Position numbers and translations under genes: made by a program. DNA of 64,000 bases from Boesenbergia rotunda (Eukaryota; Streptophyta; Magnoliopsida; Zingiberales; Zingiberaceae): positions 1-64,000 of the forward strand of contig JAGFNQ010010006.1 of assembly GCA_024364735.1 (NCBI GenBank), given 5' to 3'. Positions within the stretch are counted from its first letter, which is position 1; every line of letters begins with the position of its first letter. The notes beneath the pieces are model-generated. The model made no database searches and was not told the origin of the DNA. It was given only the letters and a program-made list of their open reading frames with translations. Below, one piece after another: positions 1 to 11,438 of the stretch.

Positions 1-738
1 AGATGAAGCTTTCAGAAATTTCTAAATTTGTTTATCTTAGAAAGATTCTATAGCTAAATAGTCAGTGCTTGTCAGGCTTTTAAAGAATTATTTGCTATGA
101 TTTCTGATATGTAAATTTACTCCTAGTGATTCAAATTAACATTTATTCAAACATACACGTCGATGCAAGATTTTAATTAGCTTGAGAACATTATTATAAT
201 AATAACTCTATGATTTGTCATTAAATTTAACTAGATCTTCATAATAGCAACTGATTACAGTGCAACGTCACCTCTCACAAGAAAAGATTTATTATTAAAC
301 ATATTTTAAAAAAGAATAATTTTCCAGAAAACAGAAATATGAATCAAATGCACAAAATTTTAGATTAGCAATGCAACAGGTACACGAAACACCAACCAGA
401 GCTCTTTCATTTTAACAAAATCACCATGTTTATAAAAAAAAAATCAGTGTAAAAATAATTGACAAGTATTTAAAGGAAACCTGAAGAATAAAATATAGCA
501 AGTACAACCAACAATGAATTTCAAAATTTTATTTTCTCAACAAATCGTAACTTGAAGTGTCATAAGCAACTAACTAAAAGTGATCATTTAAATAAATCAA
601 GACATAAAAGGGAGGATCAGTTTATGTTAAAAATTTAGCAACCGGTGCAGTACAAGGAAATAATGTAAGCATTGCTGGTAATCAACAAATCATCAACACA
701 TAATACAAGTAGAGAGAAAAATAAAAAATCATGGTTAC
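1..738. other. AT-rich intronic or flanking sequence
   Basis: No exon, RNA gene or repeat is recognised here. The stretch follows the splice donor of the last visible clathrin-like exon (GT at 738-737 on the minus strand), so it is most simply read as intron of that pseudogene running off the window. Confidence 0.4.
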
Positions 739-2175
739 CAAATTCTCTGCACCAGGAAGGTTTCCGCGTTTTGCAAGGTTAACAGCAAGCTCCAAATTGT
801 TCAACTAGTAAAGGTATATATGAATATTCATCAGTCCTCTTTTTTGTTAGAAGAATGCCCATCAGTCATGAAAGTACAAAAAATTAAAAAAATAATAATA
901 AAAAGGTAAAACACAGCTGAAGCAGTTACATACTTGGCCACTGATAAATGGAATAATAGTTGCTTCATTTACAGTAGCTCGTAGGACCTGACCCCTTCTA
1001 TTGACTGCATAAAAACCACCAATATTTGAAGCCTCTGCAGTGAGAAATATTGGATCTGGGCTGATTCGATTTCTGTAAACTGCAGTTGCAGTTTCCAGAT
1101 CATAGACAAACAATAAACCAAGCTTTGTAATAACATAGTCAAACTGTATTTTGGGATATCGCCAAAATAAAACTGATCAGAGGATAAAAAAACAACTAAG
1201 TATACTCAAAACACATATACGGAGATAATTCATCATCACCTGCATTGCTACAGGGAAATCATCTGCAAAATCTGGTGGGAAAGAAAGATCTGCTTGTTTC
1301 TTTGTAAATCCTGGTTTTCCTGGTATTGATTATATTCAAAAAGAAAAAAAAGTCATAAAAAGGAAATCATGCACAAATAAAAATGCGAAGATTCTGCAAT
1401 TTTGGTATGTTTCCTTGGTTCTCAAAAGAGTTTGGCAAAAACAAATTATTCTGCTGATTTTGTTTTTCCTTACTTCTTATGCGGGAACAACCATTCATTA
1501 CATCAGAAAAATTCTCAATTAAAAAGCCCAGACGAAGCAAGAAGACACTTATTTCAACGCCCAATGGGTTGTCAACAAAAAAAAAAAAATAGTGTAGTAA
1601 TGCTAAAAGGAATACTTTCATGGAAACGTCTTTGATTTATTACTCTTGTGCAAGGCTTAATAGATTTCTTTTCAATTTTCAACATTCTTGCCAAAGATTT
1701 AACTTCAAAAAACTAATCTCATATTGCTTCTAACAACTACCAAGCATATTAACAATTAGATATCAAGATGAATAGTGAGATACAATCTGAGACTAATACT
1801 CGTGCAAGTGACCAAGAATGAGAATCACAATCTCGATACCTGGTTGGGCTCCAAGTTCGATGACATGCAACTTTGAAGTGATTTGTCCAGCATTACTAGT
1901 CTTCGAGGCAAAAGAAATTAGAATGGAGGGATTCTCATTCCCAACTACCTATAGACGAGAGAACCATAAAGTCAAGACTCAAGAGAAGAACAGAAAAAAT
2001 AGAAATAAATATTAATAGAAGCAGCAGAAACCAGTAAGAAAAGTATAAAACAACTAAAGAAAGTAGAAAATCGAACCTTAAATGAAGCAAAGGATGCAGC
2101 ATGTGCTTCAAGAGCCTGACTACGCTGTTGATCAACAGAAAAGAGCTGCATATTGCCTTTCACTAGCTGTGGTCT
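739..2175 (-). pseudogene. Clathrin heavy chain pseudogene, N-terminal propeller exons only
   Basis: Five exon-like blocks on the minus strand read as the plant clathrin heavy-chain N-terminal beta-propeller, the cargo-adaptor-binding part of the vesicle coat. They lie at 2175-2077 (RPQLVKGNMQLF... to SFK), 1948-1840 (GNENPSIL... to ELGAQP), 1319-1240 (PGFTKKQADL to PVAMQ), about 1164-934 (LLFVYDLETATAVYRN to FISGQ) and 804-739 (LNNLELAVNLAKRGNLPG). Most borders have AG/GT sites in the expected phases. The copy is broken. The first ~180 residues of the family are not found anywhere upstream. The 5' end of the fourth block has lost two single bases relative to the expected ISHKY..IYV reading, which shifts the frame, and its acceptor reads GCG instead of AG. 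GQVLRATV also has Arg where the family normally has Leu. The next exon is not seen in 1-738 and would lie off the left edge. The family match is firm; pseudogene status is well supported but is an inference from these lesions. Confidence 0.85.
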
Positions 2176-2249
2176 CTGTAACCAATATTCCGTTGTTTTC
2201 AACAAATAAGCAAAGTGCATCTCTAGAAAGTTACAAATAGAAAACACAA

Positions 2250-3200
2250 TAGCATTTCTTGACTCAGTAAATTCTCAACTTTAGTAAGGGACTCGCTATC
2301 AGGTTATGCATGCAAATACAATTTTTCAGCTAGAAATTAACATTTTCATGGTAGACCAGAATCTGATGACAAATTTGAAGAATCAGCCAATATTGTACAT
2401 GATAACATATTAATAGGTAATTGCCTAAAATAAGATAAAATATCAACTAGATAAAGCAAAATTGGAACTGAAAGTCCGTTAAACCCTCAACAAGATTAAA
2501 CCAATAGAGAAAATAATAAATAGAATTTGTGACAGCTTAAAGCAGAGTCTAAACTTCTCTCATTCCTCAATTGTTTGTACAATAATGCAAACTGTTTGGA
2601 CTATAGATCCAGCATCCTAGTCAATGATGCATGGAAATGGAAACTAGCTTACCAAGGAAGCACATCAACTGACCCTTAAGGAAACCCTTAAGGATTTCGG
2701 AAACCCTAAACTGGAAAATGCCTAGGGTTTTAGAATCTATCGATCTTACTCCCAAAGCGGTAAGAGAGAAGTGTGATTCGAGGAGGATGTACCTTGGTGT
2801 AGTAATTTGCAACCCCTTCTCCCCGAGCGTCACCAGCAGAAGCTTGAAATCTGACCGCCACAGAGTCAGAACGTCGGCGACTGCGAGAGAGAGAGATGGA
2901 GAGGGTAGTGGTGAGCGTCGTGATGCTGCCGCTGGGGTTCAGTTTCCACTCGACGGACGAAGAGTCGTGGAGGATACTTCTTGGTGGTGAGCTAGGAGAA
3001 GATGTATGTTCACCAGATCTTCGTGGAGAGGAGAGGGCGAGGGAGGTGGCAATGAGGGAGGTGGAGGGAGGTGGCAATGAGGGTTTGGGTTTGGAGCTTG
3101 CCAGAAAGGAAGAGGAGCGGAGATATTTTGCGGAGAAAAGAAGCGCGGAGAGATTTTTCGCGAGCCGCCGAGGTTTGGCAATAAGCGAGGGATGTGTTTT
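2250..3200. other. Unassigned sequence with telo-box motifs and a GC-rich exon-like block
   Basis: This is the place where the missing 5' clathrin exons should be, and they are absent. Around 2690-2740 there are AAACCCTAA-type telo-box motifs on both strands, a common feature of plant promoters. At 2800-3180 a GC-rich block is open in several frames. On the minus strand one frame ends in ...VANYYTK followed by GTACAT, which looks like a splice donor. No protein family is recognised. It may be the 5' part of another gene or gene debris carried by the adjacent CACTA end. Confidence 0.3.
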
Positions 3201-3204
3201 TTAT

Positions 3205-3436
3205 TTTAGCGGGAAATACGACAACGCTTTTAAAAAACGCTTTTGTAACAGCGTTGTCTTTCATCCGAAACCACAACACTAAGCACATCGCATCATTATA
3301 AAACGTTGTCGTTATTAAAAAGTAAAACACATAGACAACGCTTTTCACTAAAAACGTTGTAAAACAAAAAAAGACAACGTTTTTTTTAAAAAACGTTGTC
3401 GATTGGGCGTTGTTGATTGCAAAAATTCTTGTAGTG
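3205..3436. mobile_element. CACTA (En/Spm) transposon terminus, one end only
   Basis: The block ends at 3425-3436 in ATTCTTGTAGTG, the reverse complement of the canonical plant CACTA terminus CACTACAAGAAT. Just inside it are many subterminal copies of ACAACG(C/T)TTTT and its complement AAAA(G/A)CGTTGT in both orientations, the arrangement expected for transposase binding in this superfamily. The matching left terminus is not found between 1 and 3205, so the element is either truncated or begins outside the window. Immediately to the right the sequence becomes an LTR fragment of another family. Confidence 0.75.
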
Positions 3437-3936
3437 TATACAGCCTTAGCTGTCTTGGTTCTGACTTTGGGTCTCCAAAATGGAGCCCTAGGTCGAACCG
3501 ACGCCTACTGTTCCCTCAACGGGGAACACGTCCTCACCTACTCCTCTCGGGAGAATTTACCTGATGCCAACCGGCTCCTCCGATTGGACTTTTGCCCAGC
3601 AGTCCTTCGCCAGGTGCCTAGCTGTCCTTCGCCAGGTCTTCAGTACCAAGCTGTCCTTTGCCTGGTGCCTAGCAGTCCTTCGCTAGGTCTTTGTATCCTG
3701 GCATTCCTTCGCCAGGTGCCTAGCAGTCCTTCGCTAGGACTTTGTATCCTGGCATTCCTTCGCCAGGTGCCTAGCAATCCTATCCTGGCATTCCTTCGCC
3801 AGGTGCCTAGCAGTCCTTCCCTAGGACTTTTCCTGCACACTTGAGTAACATGTTAGATAAACATTATATCTTAACTTTTGAACCCTTTTGCCATTATCAA
3901 AATACAGGTTCGACTTGGGTGCTTTCTGCACCAACA
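3437..3936 (-). repeat. Sirevirus-like LTR fragment (GC-rich LTR family)
   Basis: This matches the part of the LTR at 36337-37935 that begins TATACAG(T/C)CTTAGCTG and runs to the end GCACCAACA (3936). It includes the shared GGTCTCCAAAATGGAGCCC segment and a minisatellite with the theme CTTCGCTAGG/CTTCGCCAGG at about 3600-3830. The outer part with the GGGCGCCC array and the poly-G tract is missing, cut off at the CACTA terminus. Orientation is taken from the 50501-51889 copy, which lies next to a polypurine tract. Confidence 0.8.
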
Positions 3937-4800
3937 GAAAATATGTCTAATAGTCGATCAATGCCAGGTATAATGCAATATACCACTACTCCTATATGTA
4001 CCTACACATGTATATAACATACAGAGTAAGAATGTCAAACACAAGACTGCATAGACATAAATTTTAGATGTTCTCAAGGGTCAAGCAGCAAATATCAAGC
4101 AAAAAAATAATAGGAGCAGATTTAAGATAAAAATAACCTACTGCAATCAATAAAATAACAATGCATAAGGTAAAGAAGTTCTAAAGAAACAAGCAAGAAG
4201 TAAATGAAGATACTTGTATCAAAGAGAACCTACTGTCCAATAATCAACAATAATAAACTCAATCAATGCCCTGTATCAAAAGTATAATGTTTAGCTACAA
4301 TAACATATAATTTATAGCTAAACGAGCTACCTTTATTAATTAGGATTGTCATAATTATCCTATTTTATTTAATTAATCATAATAAAATAATTAGCCCTTA
4401 ATTATCCCAAGCTACCAAGATTAGATTCATGTTAAATTTACGGGGCCAAAATTTATCAAGTTTAGGTTGTTAGGTTTAATCTCAAATTAAACCTAATGAT
4501 ACATTATGAACACTAATTCCACATAAACCAAGGTTTGAATTTCCATTGCCAAGGGGTAATTACAACAATAATTGTGAAATATAGTTCAAGGTTACATCTA
4601 AGCCAACTTAAGTTAGGTTAACCATTCTATAACCTAACTAACTCAAATACCATTCATGTTACAAGAACCCCAATTAAAACCATCAACAACCTAATCCATC
4701 CACATTCTTCTTTTGCTCACGACAAAGGAAACCAACCACCACTTCTTATAAAACAACACTTCTTATAAAATCTAGTTAACCTCCCACTTACAAACATCTC
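3937..4800. other. AT-rich intergenic sequence, nothing recognised
   Basis: No convincing reading frame, RNA gene, tandem array or transposon end is visible in this stretch. Confidence 0.4.
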
Positions 4801-5640
4801 ACAGCAGCCGAAAATGGAAACCGACCACCACTACCCTGTCAAGAATATTAAGAATTCCCTCATAAAATTGTGATCAGAGCTCATAGGTAACATTCAAACA
4901 GAAAAATCCTTACCTAGCAGCGTCGGCGACACTCCTACTCAACTTCGGTGATCAGTAGGTATCCAAATCCATCTCCAACAGAGAACATAGGCCGAAAGGG
5001 AAACGAAGAAAGCTTCAGACCAAATGTTTCATCGAAATCTCAGAGACAACTCTCAAGGAGGAGACCCACCGAAGCAAAATGAGTAACAACTTACCACTTT
5101 ACTAATCCCTTCTGCTCACAATCCAAGCCAAAAGGGTTTTTTCAGAATGCAAGGTAGCCGATGGTCGAGTGCGGCCTATCCACAGAACTTCGCTGGCCTC
5201 CTGTCGAGTGGCGAAGGAGATCAATACAGTAAAAGGGTGGTCAAACAGTTGAGGTGACTTCGGTAAAACGCAACCCACAAGAAGAAGTTCTCGACACAGA
5301 GAAGGAGATGGTGGTGTCGATGGTTCGGCTGTGGCTAGGGCATCGCAGAGTAGCAATGGTCGGGTGAGTTCTTCTTTGGTGCGGGCGAAGAAGAGAGGAA
5401 GAAAGGAGCTAGGGCTCCTGGCGTCGCATCTCATTCACGCGTGAAGAAGGTGGAAGGAGGAATGGGCGTCGGGTAGGGTTCGACTGCGGTGAAGAAAACG
5501 GAAGAGAAAGGGATTGGGGGAAGGGAGGAGTGGTGTCGACGTGCGTTGGTTGTAGGCGAAGGAAGAGGAGGAAAAGAGACTTACGAGTGATGGGCTTTTT
5601 GCAAAAAAGTTCTTCAATTTTCAAAAATCCAAACCCTACC
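4800..5640 (-). other. GC-rich exon-like block with Pro/Ser-rich reading frames
   Basis: On the minus strand this block is much richer in GC and pyrimidine tracts than its surroundings. It has an open frame of 110 codons (5434-5102), starting MRCDARSPSSF and ending IVSRRD, and further frames upstream. A donor-like GTAAGG lies near 4910 (minus strand). No family is recognised. It could be the 5' exon and leader of an unidentified gene, a non-coding transcript, or a repeat. Treat it as a hypothesis. Confidence 0.2.
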
Positions 5641-5896
5641 CTTAGGGTACCAGTTTTAGCAGATTAAACCGTCTAAATTTGTGTAATTCACATCAAGTTT
5701 CTAGTGTTAGATCATTTATCCTCTTAACCCCTTAGCTTTAGCCAAAAAATCAAAATTAGTCCTCATGTTTTAAGATATATTTTTATTTTAGATCCTTAGG
5801 GTTAAGTGCTAAGCATTTCAACCCTTACAACTTAACAGATTTATCGAAATCCCCCTAATATTTTCGTAGCTAGCCGGGTTTTAGTTACCGTATTTA

Positions 5897-5913
5897 ACAC
5901 ACACACACACACA
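5897..5913. repeat. (AC)n microsatellite
   Basis: A run of about eight AC dinucleotides in otherwise AT-rich sequence. Confidence 0.85.
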
Positions 5914-5979
5914 AAATAGGGATTTTTTCCTATTTTATCATTTTTAATGAAAAAGGCTCTCCATCTTGTGCTGAGCGTC

Positions 5980-6375
5980 AAAACTAAACCAACCGAATCC
6001 AATAAATTGAAAATTAAATAAATCAAATTTTTTTGAATCAATTAAACCGACCGAATTTCCTATGAAAATTAAGCCGGTAAAATTTTGGTTAATTTTGTTT
6101 TTGACCGAATTAATCGAAATTTTAAAACTTTATTCAATTTTTAATAAAAACATGAGATTTTATTTAATTAATTATATTTTAAATAAAAATAATTAAATTG
6201 TTATTTTTGTTTGATTTATTCGGTTTAACTGAATTATAAAATTTAAAATCGAAACTGAACCGAATTAATCGATCATCGAACCGAATTTAAAAAAACATTC
6301 TAAAAAATTGAATTTCAAAATTCGGTCGGTTTAGTTCGATTAAATCAGTTTTTTCAAATTTTTGTTCACCCCTAG
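5980..6375. mobile_element. MITE-like element with AACCGAAC / CACCCCTAG end
   Basis: The right end reads TTTGTTCACCCCTAG and the flanks contain inverted motifs of the kind AAACTAAACC(A/G)ACCGAAT on the left and ATTCGGTCGGTTTAGTT on the right. AGGGGTG(A/T)... ends with AACCGAAC interiors are typical of short non-autonomous hAT-like plant elements. The left terminus is degraded and no target duplication was identified, so the exact start is approximate. Confidence 0.5.
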
Positions 6376-7190
6376 CTCTATCCATCAATCCCTTAAAATG
6401 ACTAGATTGTGAATGATAATATTATCTTTTATCATAGTATTAATTACAGTGTTAAACAGATTATCTATTTAATAACATCCACATTATAATAATTAAAAAA
6501 TCATAGATATTACAATATTGTAACAGCTAACTTGCTCAACAATATTCTTATGTTAAGAATTATAAAATCATAATTGCTATAATATTATAATTGATACAAA
6601 ATCATTGATGCAATAATAAAGATTAATTTTTATTTAATAATATTTATATTATAATAACTATGATTTTATAAGAGTTACAATACTCATTTACCTTGTTTAA
6701 TAATATTAATATAATAACAGTTATGAATTATAATTATTATAATAATAATTAAAAAATCTATGAATTATAATTGTTACAACTATCCTAATAATAACTACTA
6801 TAATATTATAACAGCTATCATATAAATTTATCATATTCATACAACATACAACTGATTGATGATGAGACAGAAGAAAACAGATAATAATATATTGAATATT
6901 TTACAGAAAAGATTGACGGGTGTGATCATCTTTTTATTAAACATTATAAGGACGTCCTCTGTGATTCCAATAAAATGCATCCCTTTCAATTATTGCACTT
7001 AAAAAAACTCAAATATTAAGGAAATATCAAACTAAAAGCCATTTTGCATAAATAAGCATTGATATTTAATTGTAATTTCATAAAAAGAAATTTAATTTTC
7101 CATCAAAACAGAAAAAAAATTATCAGGTTATTTCAATTTTTATTTATTTGTAAATAAATAAATAAACAGGTTAATCGAGAAGGGACAAAA
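6376..7190. other. AT-rich low-complexity intergenic stretch
   Basis: Long runs of AATAATTATAATA-like sequence dominate 6400-6850, and a (TAAA)n-like stretch lies near 7140-7170. No gene or RNA is visible. The sequence turns GC-richer at about 7200, where the glucanase promoter region begins. Confidence 0.5.
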
Positions 7191-7199
7191 TAAATGATG

Positions 7200-7850
7200 A
7201 CGTCATGGGTAAAAGATTTTCTCAGCGTCCACTCGAAGTGCACCCGCCGGAAAAGTCACCACTGACATGGGCCCCAGAGTCAATTGCAGACCTGGACGTC
7301 AAAGCGACTCTTTGCCGTCTCCGGTTCAGTTCCCCGAACATAGCACCTGCCAATTTACTCGTCTTTTGATGCGGCAGTCAATGGTGGGGGTCATCACGCT
7401 ATCGCTGTGCGAGTCACGAGCGAAATCGGCGGGCAACCCGCAGGGGACGGAGCCGTGGGGTGTCCACCAGGAGCCGCGTCAATTAATGCTGTCTCGCCCC
7501 GTCACGCGCGTGCTAAATGACTAATTTGCCCTCGTTCTTTAGATGGCGAGGGCGTCATACGCGGGATGTTGGCCACGGGTGTTTCCGGAACTTCGTGTAA
7601 GAGAATCACACATGTCTCTCTCTCTCTCGTCCCAGTGCGGTAGGAGCAGTTCGCACGAGAAGCCCATTTAAGAGGGCGAAGGAATGCATCAATGGCGGAG
7701 GGGGTTGGAGCGCAGTGACTAGATAACTGCAAGCGAGAAGAGAGCGAGAGGGTCTGGGAAGTCAATCGCAACTTTTTCCACCTCTTCTTTCGATACATCG
7801 AGCAGATTCGAATCGATAAGGATTTTATCGGCGGATCGAGTTGGAGAAAA
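7200..7850 (+). promoter_or_regulatory. Upstream region and 5' leader of the glucanase gene
   Basis: GC content rises sharply against the AT-rich sequence to the left. A CT-rich stretch (TCTCTCTCTCTCG) near 7617-7630 resembles the pyrimidine-rich tracts common just upstream of plant start sites. A clear TATA box could not be assigned. The leader runs into GGAGAAAAATGG at 7851. The short open frames seen here are not credible genes. Confidence 0.4.
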
Positions 7851-10832
7851 ATGGCGAAGCAGACGAGCAGATGCTTCCTCCTTTGTCTCCTCTTTTCAGG
7901 TCCATTCTTCTTGATTCATATCCTTCTATCTGTGTTATATCACGTCGCCATAATTTTAGTATATTGATTTCTTTTGTTTTTTAAAAAAGAAAAAAAAAGA
8001 GCTATTGATGCTATTTCGCCCTGGAGAAGCTGGCAGATAGTGATAAATACTAGAACTTCTTAAATTTTGGTTTTTTTTGGATCAATGAATTCATGGGAAA
8101 TTTTGGTGAATATGTTTATGATTGCTGTGTAATTTGTGATTCTGTCCAAGAATGAGCAGAGAGATTACTTTAATAGGCGTTGACAAAAACCACAGGCATA
8201 CTAAGTGCTTGATGCCTCCTTTGTAAGATCAATGGATGAGATTATGTTGGATTTGGTTGGGTTTTAGTTTGATGTCATTATAATGTATCTAATACTTTTG
8301 TTTAATGATCCATGTTTGCCGTGGATCGAGGTTAGCATTTAAAAATTGTCAGGGAATGGGATGAGTTGTGTTTAAAATCTAGTGCTGTATTCTTGTGCAC
8401 CGCCCCAATCACATGACGATGTGAGTGATTCCTGTGTCACTAATGAACAAGAGAAATAATGTTAATAAAATTCAGCTGATATGATAAATGAGCTTAAAAT
8501 GGTTCTCTGAGAGATTAATAGTTTTAACGTAACTTTCGGTAAATTATGCATGCATATGGGGAGTACAAATTGCATGTGTCAGTGAGTGATTGCATCATAG
8601 ACTATTTCTTATTGGGAGCATGAGCAATAGATTGGGATTTGAGGCTAAAAGCAAGAAATTTTGGACACCCTATGATTGTTAGAGGAGAGATACATAATAC
8701 TCCCTTAGTCCCTTGGTTCACATGCTCACAAAAGACATATAAACTGCAGAAGTTCTTACTCCTTAAAGGGAATAAGACTGTGTTTGGTATGCTTATTTTT
8801 TATTTTCATTTTCTGTAGAAAATAGGATTTTTTGGAAAACACGTTTGATTTGTATTTTTCAGGCTTGCTTTCCAGAAACATGCTTTCCAGAAAAAGATAT
8901 AGCATTTTCTGGAAAACTAGAGAATGAAATAAAGTAATTTTTCAGAAAATAAAAAAATATGATTTTTTGAAAAATAAAAATAGAAAATAGAGCAAACCAA
9001 ACGCTCCCTAAACTTCTTCTAAAAGAGAGCATCCCTGCGATGGAGCTGCAAAAGAATTTTCCTTTTTCGTAAAGGTTTTCTGGATGCAGTCATTATCTGC
9101 TTCCTTGATATTTTGTAGTTTTTTCATTTCATTGGTGAATACATAACACGCAGCAACATGGAAGCATAATGTTTGCACTTTCCTAAAAGCTCAACTTTTG
9201 AAATGTTAGCAGCCCTATCAAGTCTTGGAATGCAACCAAAAACTGTCATTTCTTGTTGAGTTTTCTCATCATTTGTAAATTCATCCTGATTGATTGGTCA
9301 AATTCATTGTTAAGGAGAGCCTTACTTTGTGTATATGCAACCAGATTGTACGGCACAAGCCAATTTCTTTCTGCTGGAAGTTTTTTTATTCTCACTAGAG
9401 CAGTTGGCAACCTTTCAGAATCTCCCTTGTCTCTGCCCTTTTCATTGTTTTTTCCCCATAAAAGAAAACATAAAGATTGACTATTTACTTTCTTCTGTTT
9501 TATGAATTCTGATATGAATGACATTCATCTTTACAGGTCAAGTTATCCAAATTCTTGGCATCACAGTAGGTATCAATTATGGGCAAATTGCGAACAATCT
9601 TCCTTCTCCAACTCGAGTTGCAAGCCTACTACGTTCCCTCAACATCAGTAGAGTAAAGCTTTATGACGCTGATCAGAACGTTCTTAGTGCGTTCATCAAT
9701 ACTGACATCGAGTTTGTAATAGGAATTGGCAACGAGAATGTCTCAACAATGACTGATCCAGCAAAAGCACTTGGATGGCTCCAACAGCAAGTCCTGCCTC
9801 ACCTTCCTTTTACTAAGATCACCTGCATAACCGTTGGAAATGAAATCTTCAAAGGAAATGATACTGTTCTGATGGCAAATCTTCTGCCGGCCATGCAATC
9901 AGTTTACCGAGGCTTGGTTTCTCTTGGATTGGATAAAAAGGTAAATGTCACAAGTGCTCATTCCCTCGACATGTTAGGGAACTCTTACCCTCCTTCAGCA
10001 GGCTCATTCAAACAAGACCTAGCCGTTTATATCCAGCCAATCCTTAATTTCCATTCAATGACAAAATCACCCTTCCTCATCAATGCCTACCCTTATTTTG
10101 CATACAAAGAAAATGCTGGAACTGTCTCCTTAGACTATGTCCTCTTTGAACCCAATGCAGGAGTTACTGATGCACTCACAAATCTGAACTATGACAACAT
10201 GCTATATGCACAGATTGATGCGGTTTATGCTGCTGTCAGAGCATGGGGACACCCTGATATTGAAGTCAGGATTTCTGAGACTGGATGGCCATCTAGAGGG
10301 GACTCCGACGAGATAGGAGCGACACCAGAAAATGCTGCAAAGTACAATGGTAATTTGCTGCAGAGGATAGCCATGAAACAGGGTACTCCAATGAATCCTT
10401 CTGTTCCTGTAGATATATACGTCTTTGCATTGTTTAATGAAGACTTAAAGCCCGGACCAACTTCTGAAAGAAACTACGGACTATTTTATCCTGATGGCAC
10501 TCCTGTTTATAATATCGGTTTGCATGGATATCTTCCGCCTATGTTGTCTTCAAGTTTCAAGGTAAACAATATCTTCTCGTGTGACTATCGAAATGTACTA
10601 AACTTCCATAGAAAAAACATCAAGTCAATTATTTTCTTGGTTCCTTCTGGCTTTTTCTGATAATTCAACTGATTAGGTTGCCTAATAGCCATCTGTATCC
10701 GTATCTCCATGAGTAACCTGTGTTTATGCTGTAACCATTCTTATCTTGCAGATGGTGCCTGGTTTGAGCACTTTGGGAATCGCCATTGCAATTTTGCTCA
10801 TCTCTACGATATCAACAGAAGTGAATCGATAA
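7851..10832 (+). CDS. Glucan endo-1,3-beta-glucosidase, GH17 family, 3 exons
   Basis: A secreted enzyme predicted to hydrolyse 1,3-beta-glucan (callose) at the cell wall or plasmodesmata. Exons are 7851-7899, 9537-10561 and 10752-10832, giving 384 residues. Introns have GT/AG borders and the phases agree. Exon 1 encodes a short basic start (MAKQTSR) and a hydrophobic signal-peptide core (CFLLCLLFS). The mature domain opens with ITVGINYGQIANNLPSP, typical of the family. Predicted catalytic residues are Glu119 in TVGNEIF (acid/base) and Glu264 in ISETGWPS (nucleophile); ALFNEDLKPGP and RNYGLFYPDGTPVY close the barrel. There is no C-terminal X8/CBM43 domain. Exon 3 adds a hydrophobic stretch (LGIAIAILLIS) resembling a GPI-anchor signal, although it ends in a short polar tail. 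The layout resembles the plant BG11/BG14-type beta-1,3-glucanases, an assignment made from memory. If intron 2 were retained, exon 2 would read on to a stop at 10660. Confidence 0.93.
7900..9536 (+). other. Intron 1 of the glucanase gene (1.6 kb)
   Basis: It begins GTCCATTC after a single-base phase-1 split of a Gly codon and ends TTTACAG before GTCAAGTTATCC. It holds one MITE-like insertion (see 8776-9010) and no other recognised feature. Confidence 0.85.
8776..9010. mobile_element. MITE-like insertion in glucanase intron 1
   Basis: The ends form an inverted repeat: GTGTTTGGTATGCT on the left, and ACCAAACGCTCCCT on the right reading inwards as AGGGAGCGTTTGGT. The interior is AT-rich with further inverted GGAAAA/TTTTCC motifs. 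GTTTGGT...ACCAAAC ends are common in short intronic plant MITEs. The superfamily cannot be fixed because no clear target duplication is visible. Confidence 0.6.
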
Positions 10833-11435
10833 GTGGAAGAGCTTGTTGACACCGACTGAACACGAATCGGATTCGATGTCTTCCATGGCATGGTCGACAA
10901 CAGTGCAATTAAAATTGCAATCATTGGAGATGGGATGCACCTGGTAGTGGGAGCTCTCATGGTGCTTTGTGTGCTCCACAGCACTGAAAGTTTCTTTTTT
11001 TGCATGGAACATGATTCTGTTCTAATAATCCCAGAAAGCTTCTCGCCCTCGTTAAAGATTTGATTTTCTCTCTTTCTTTTTTTGTTGGGATTTTATAAAT
11101 TTATTCTTTCTCTTGTTCTAGTTATTCTGAAAAAAGAAAAATCAGAGAGGACTAATTCATCACCAGGCATATATGGTGGCAACTTGCTGTGCTGCTCGTT
11201 GCCGTTCATTATGTTCTTGTGGTTTTATTTGTTTTTTGATGCTGCCGGGAACATTTTTAGAATCCCAATGGATCAAGATCAAGAATGTGTTGAATTCCTT
11301 TTCTTACGTGATCTCAGATTTTAGCATTGACGCCTAACTCATTTGGTTTTTTAATTGGCATCAAGATTTAGTTTATATTAATTAATGATCACTTTGGTCG
11401 AAAGTTTTCTATCATCTTTGCGATAAATTAAAAAG
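10833..11435 (+). other. 3' flank of the glucanase gene
   Basis: This is the 3' UTR and downstream sequence. T-rich and AATAAA-like stretches are present, but no single polyadenylation signal stands out. No other gene is visible. Confidence 0.4.
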
Positions 11436-11438
11436 AAT

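Noticed and set aside
2896..3282. 128-codon plus-strand frame near the CACTA end
   Set aside because: No family match, it runs into the subterminal CACTA repeats, and the GC-rich stretch is open in several frames on both strands.
7267..7524. 85-codon frame in the glucanase upstream region
   Set aside because: No recognisable domain. It lies in the GC-rich promoter and leader of a clear gene.
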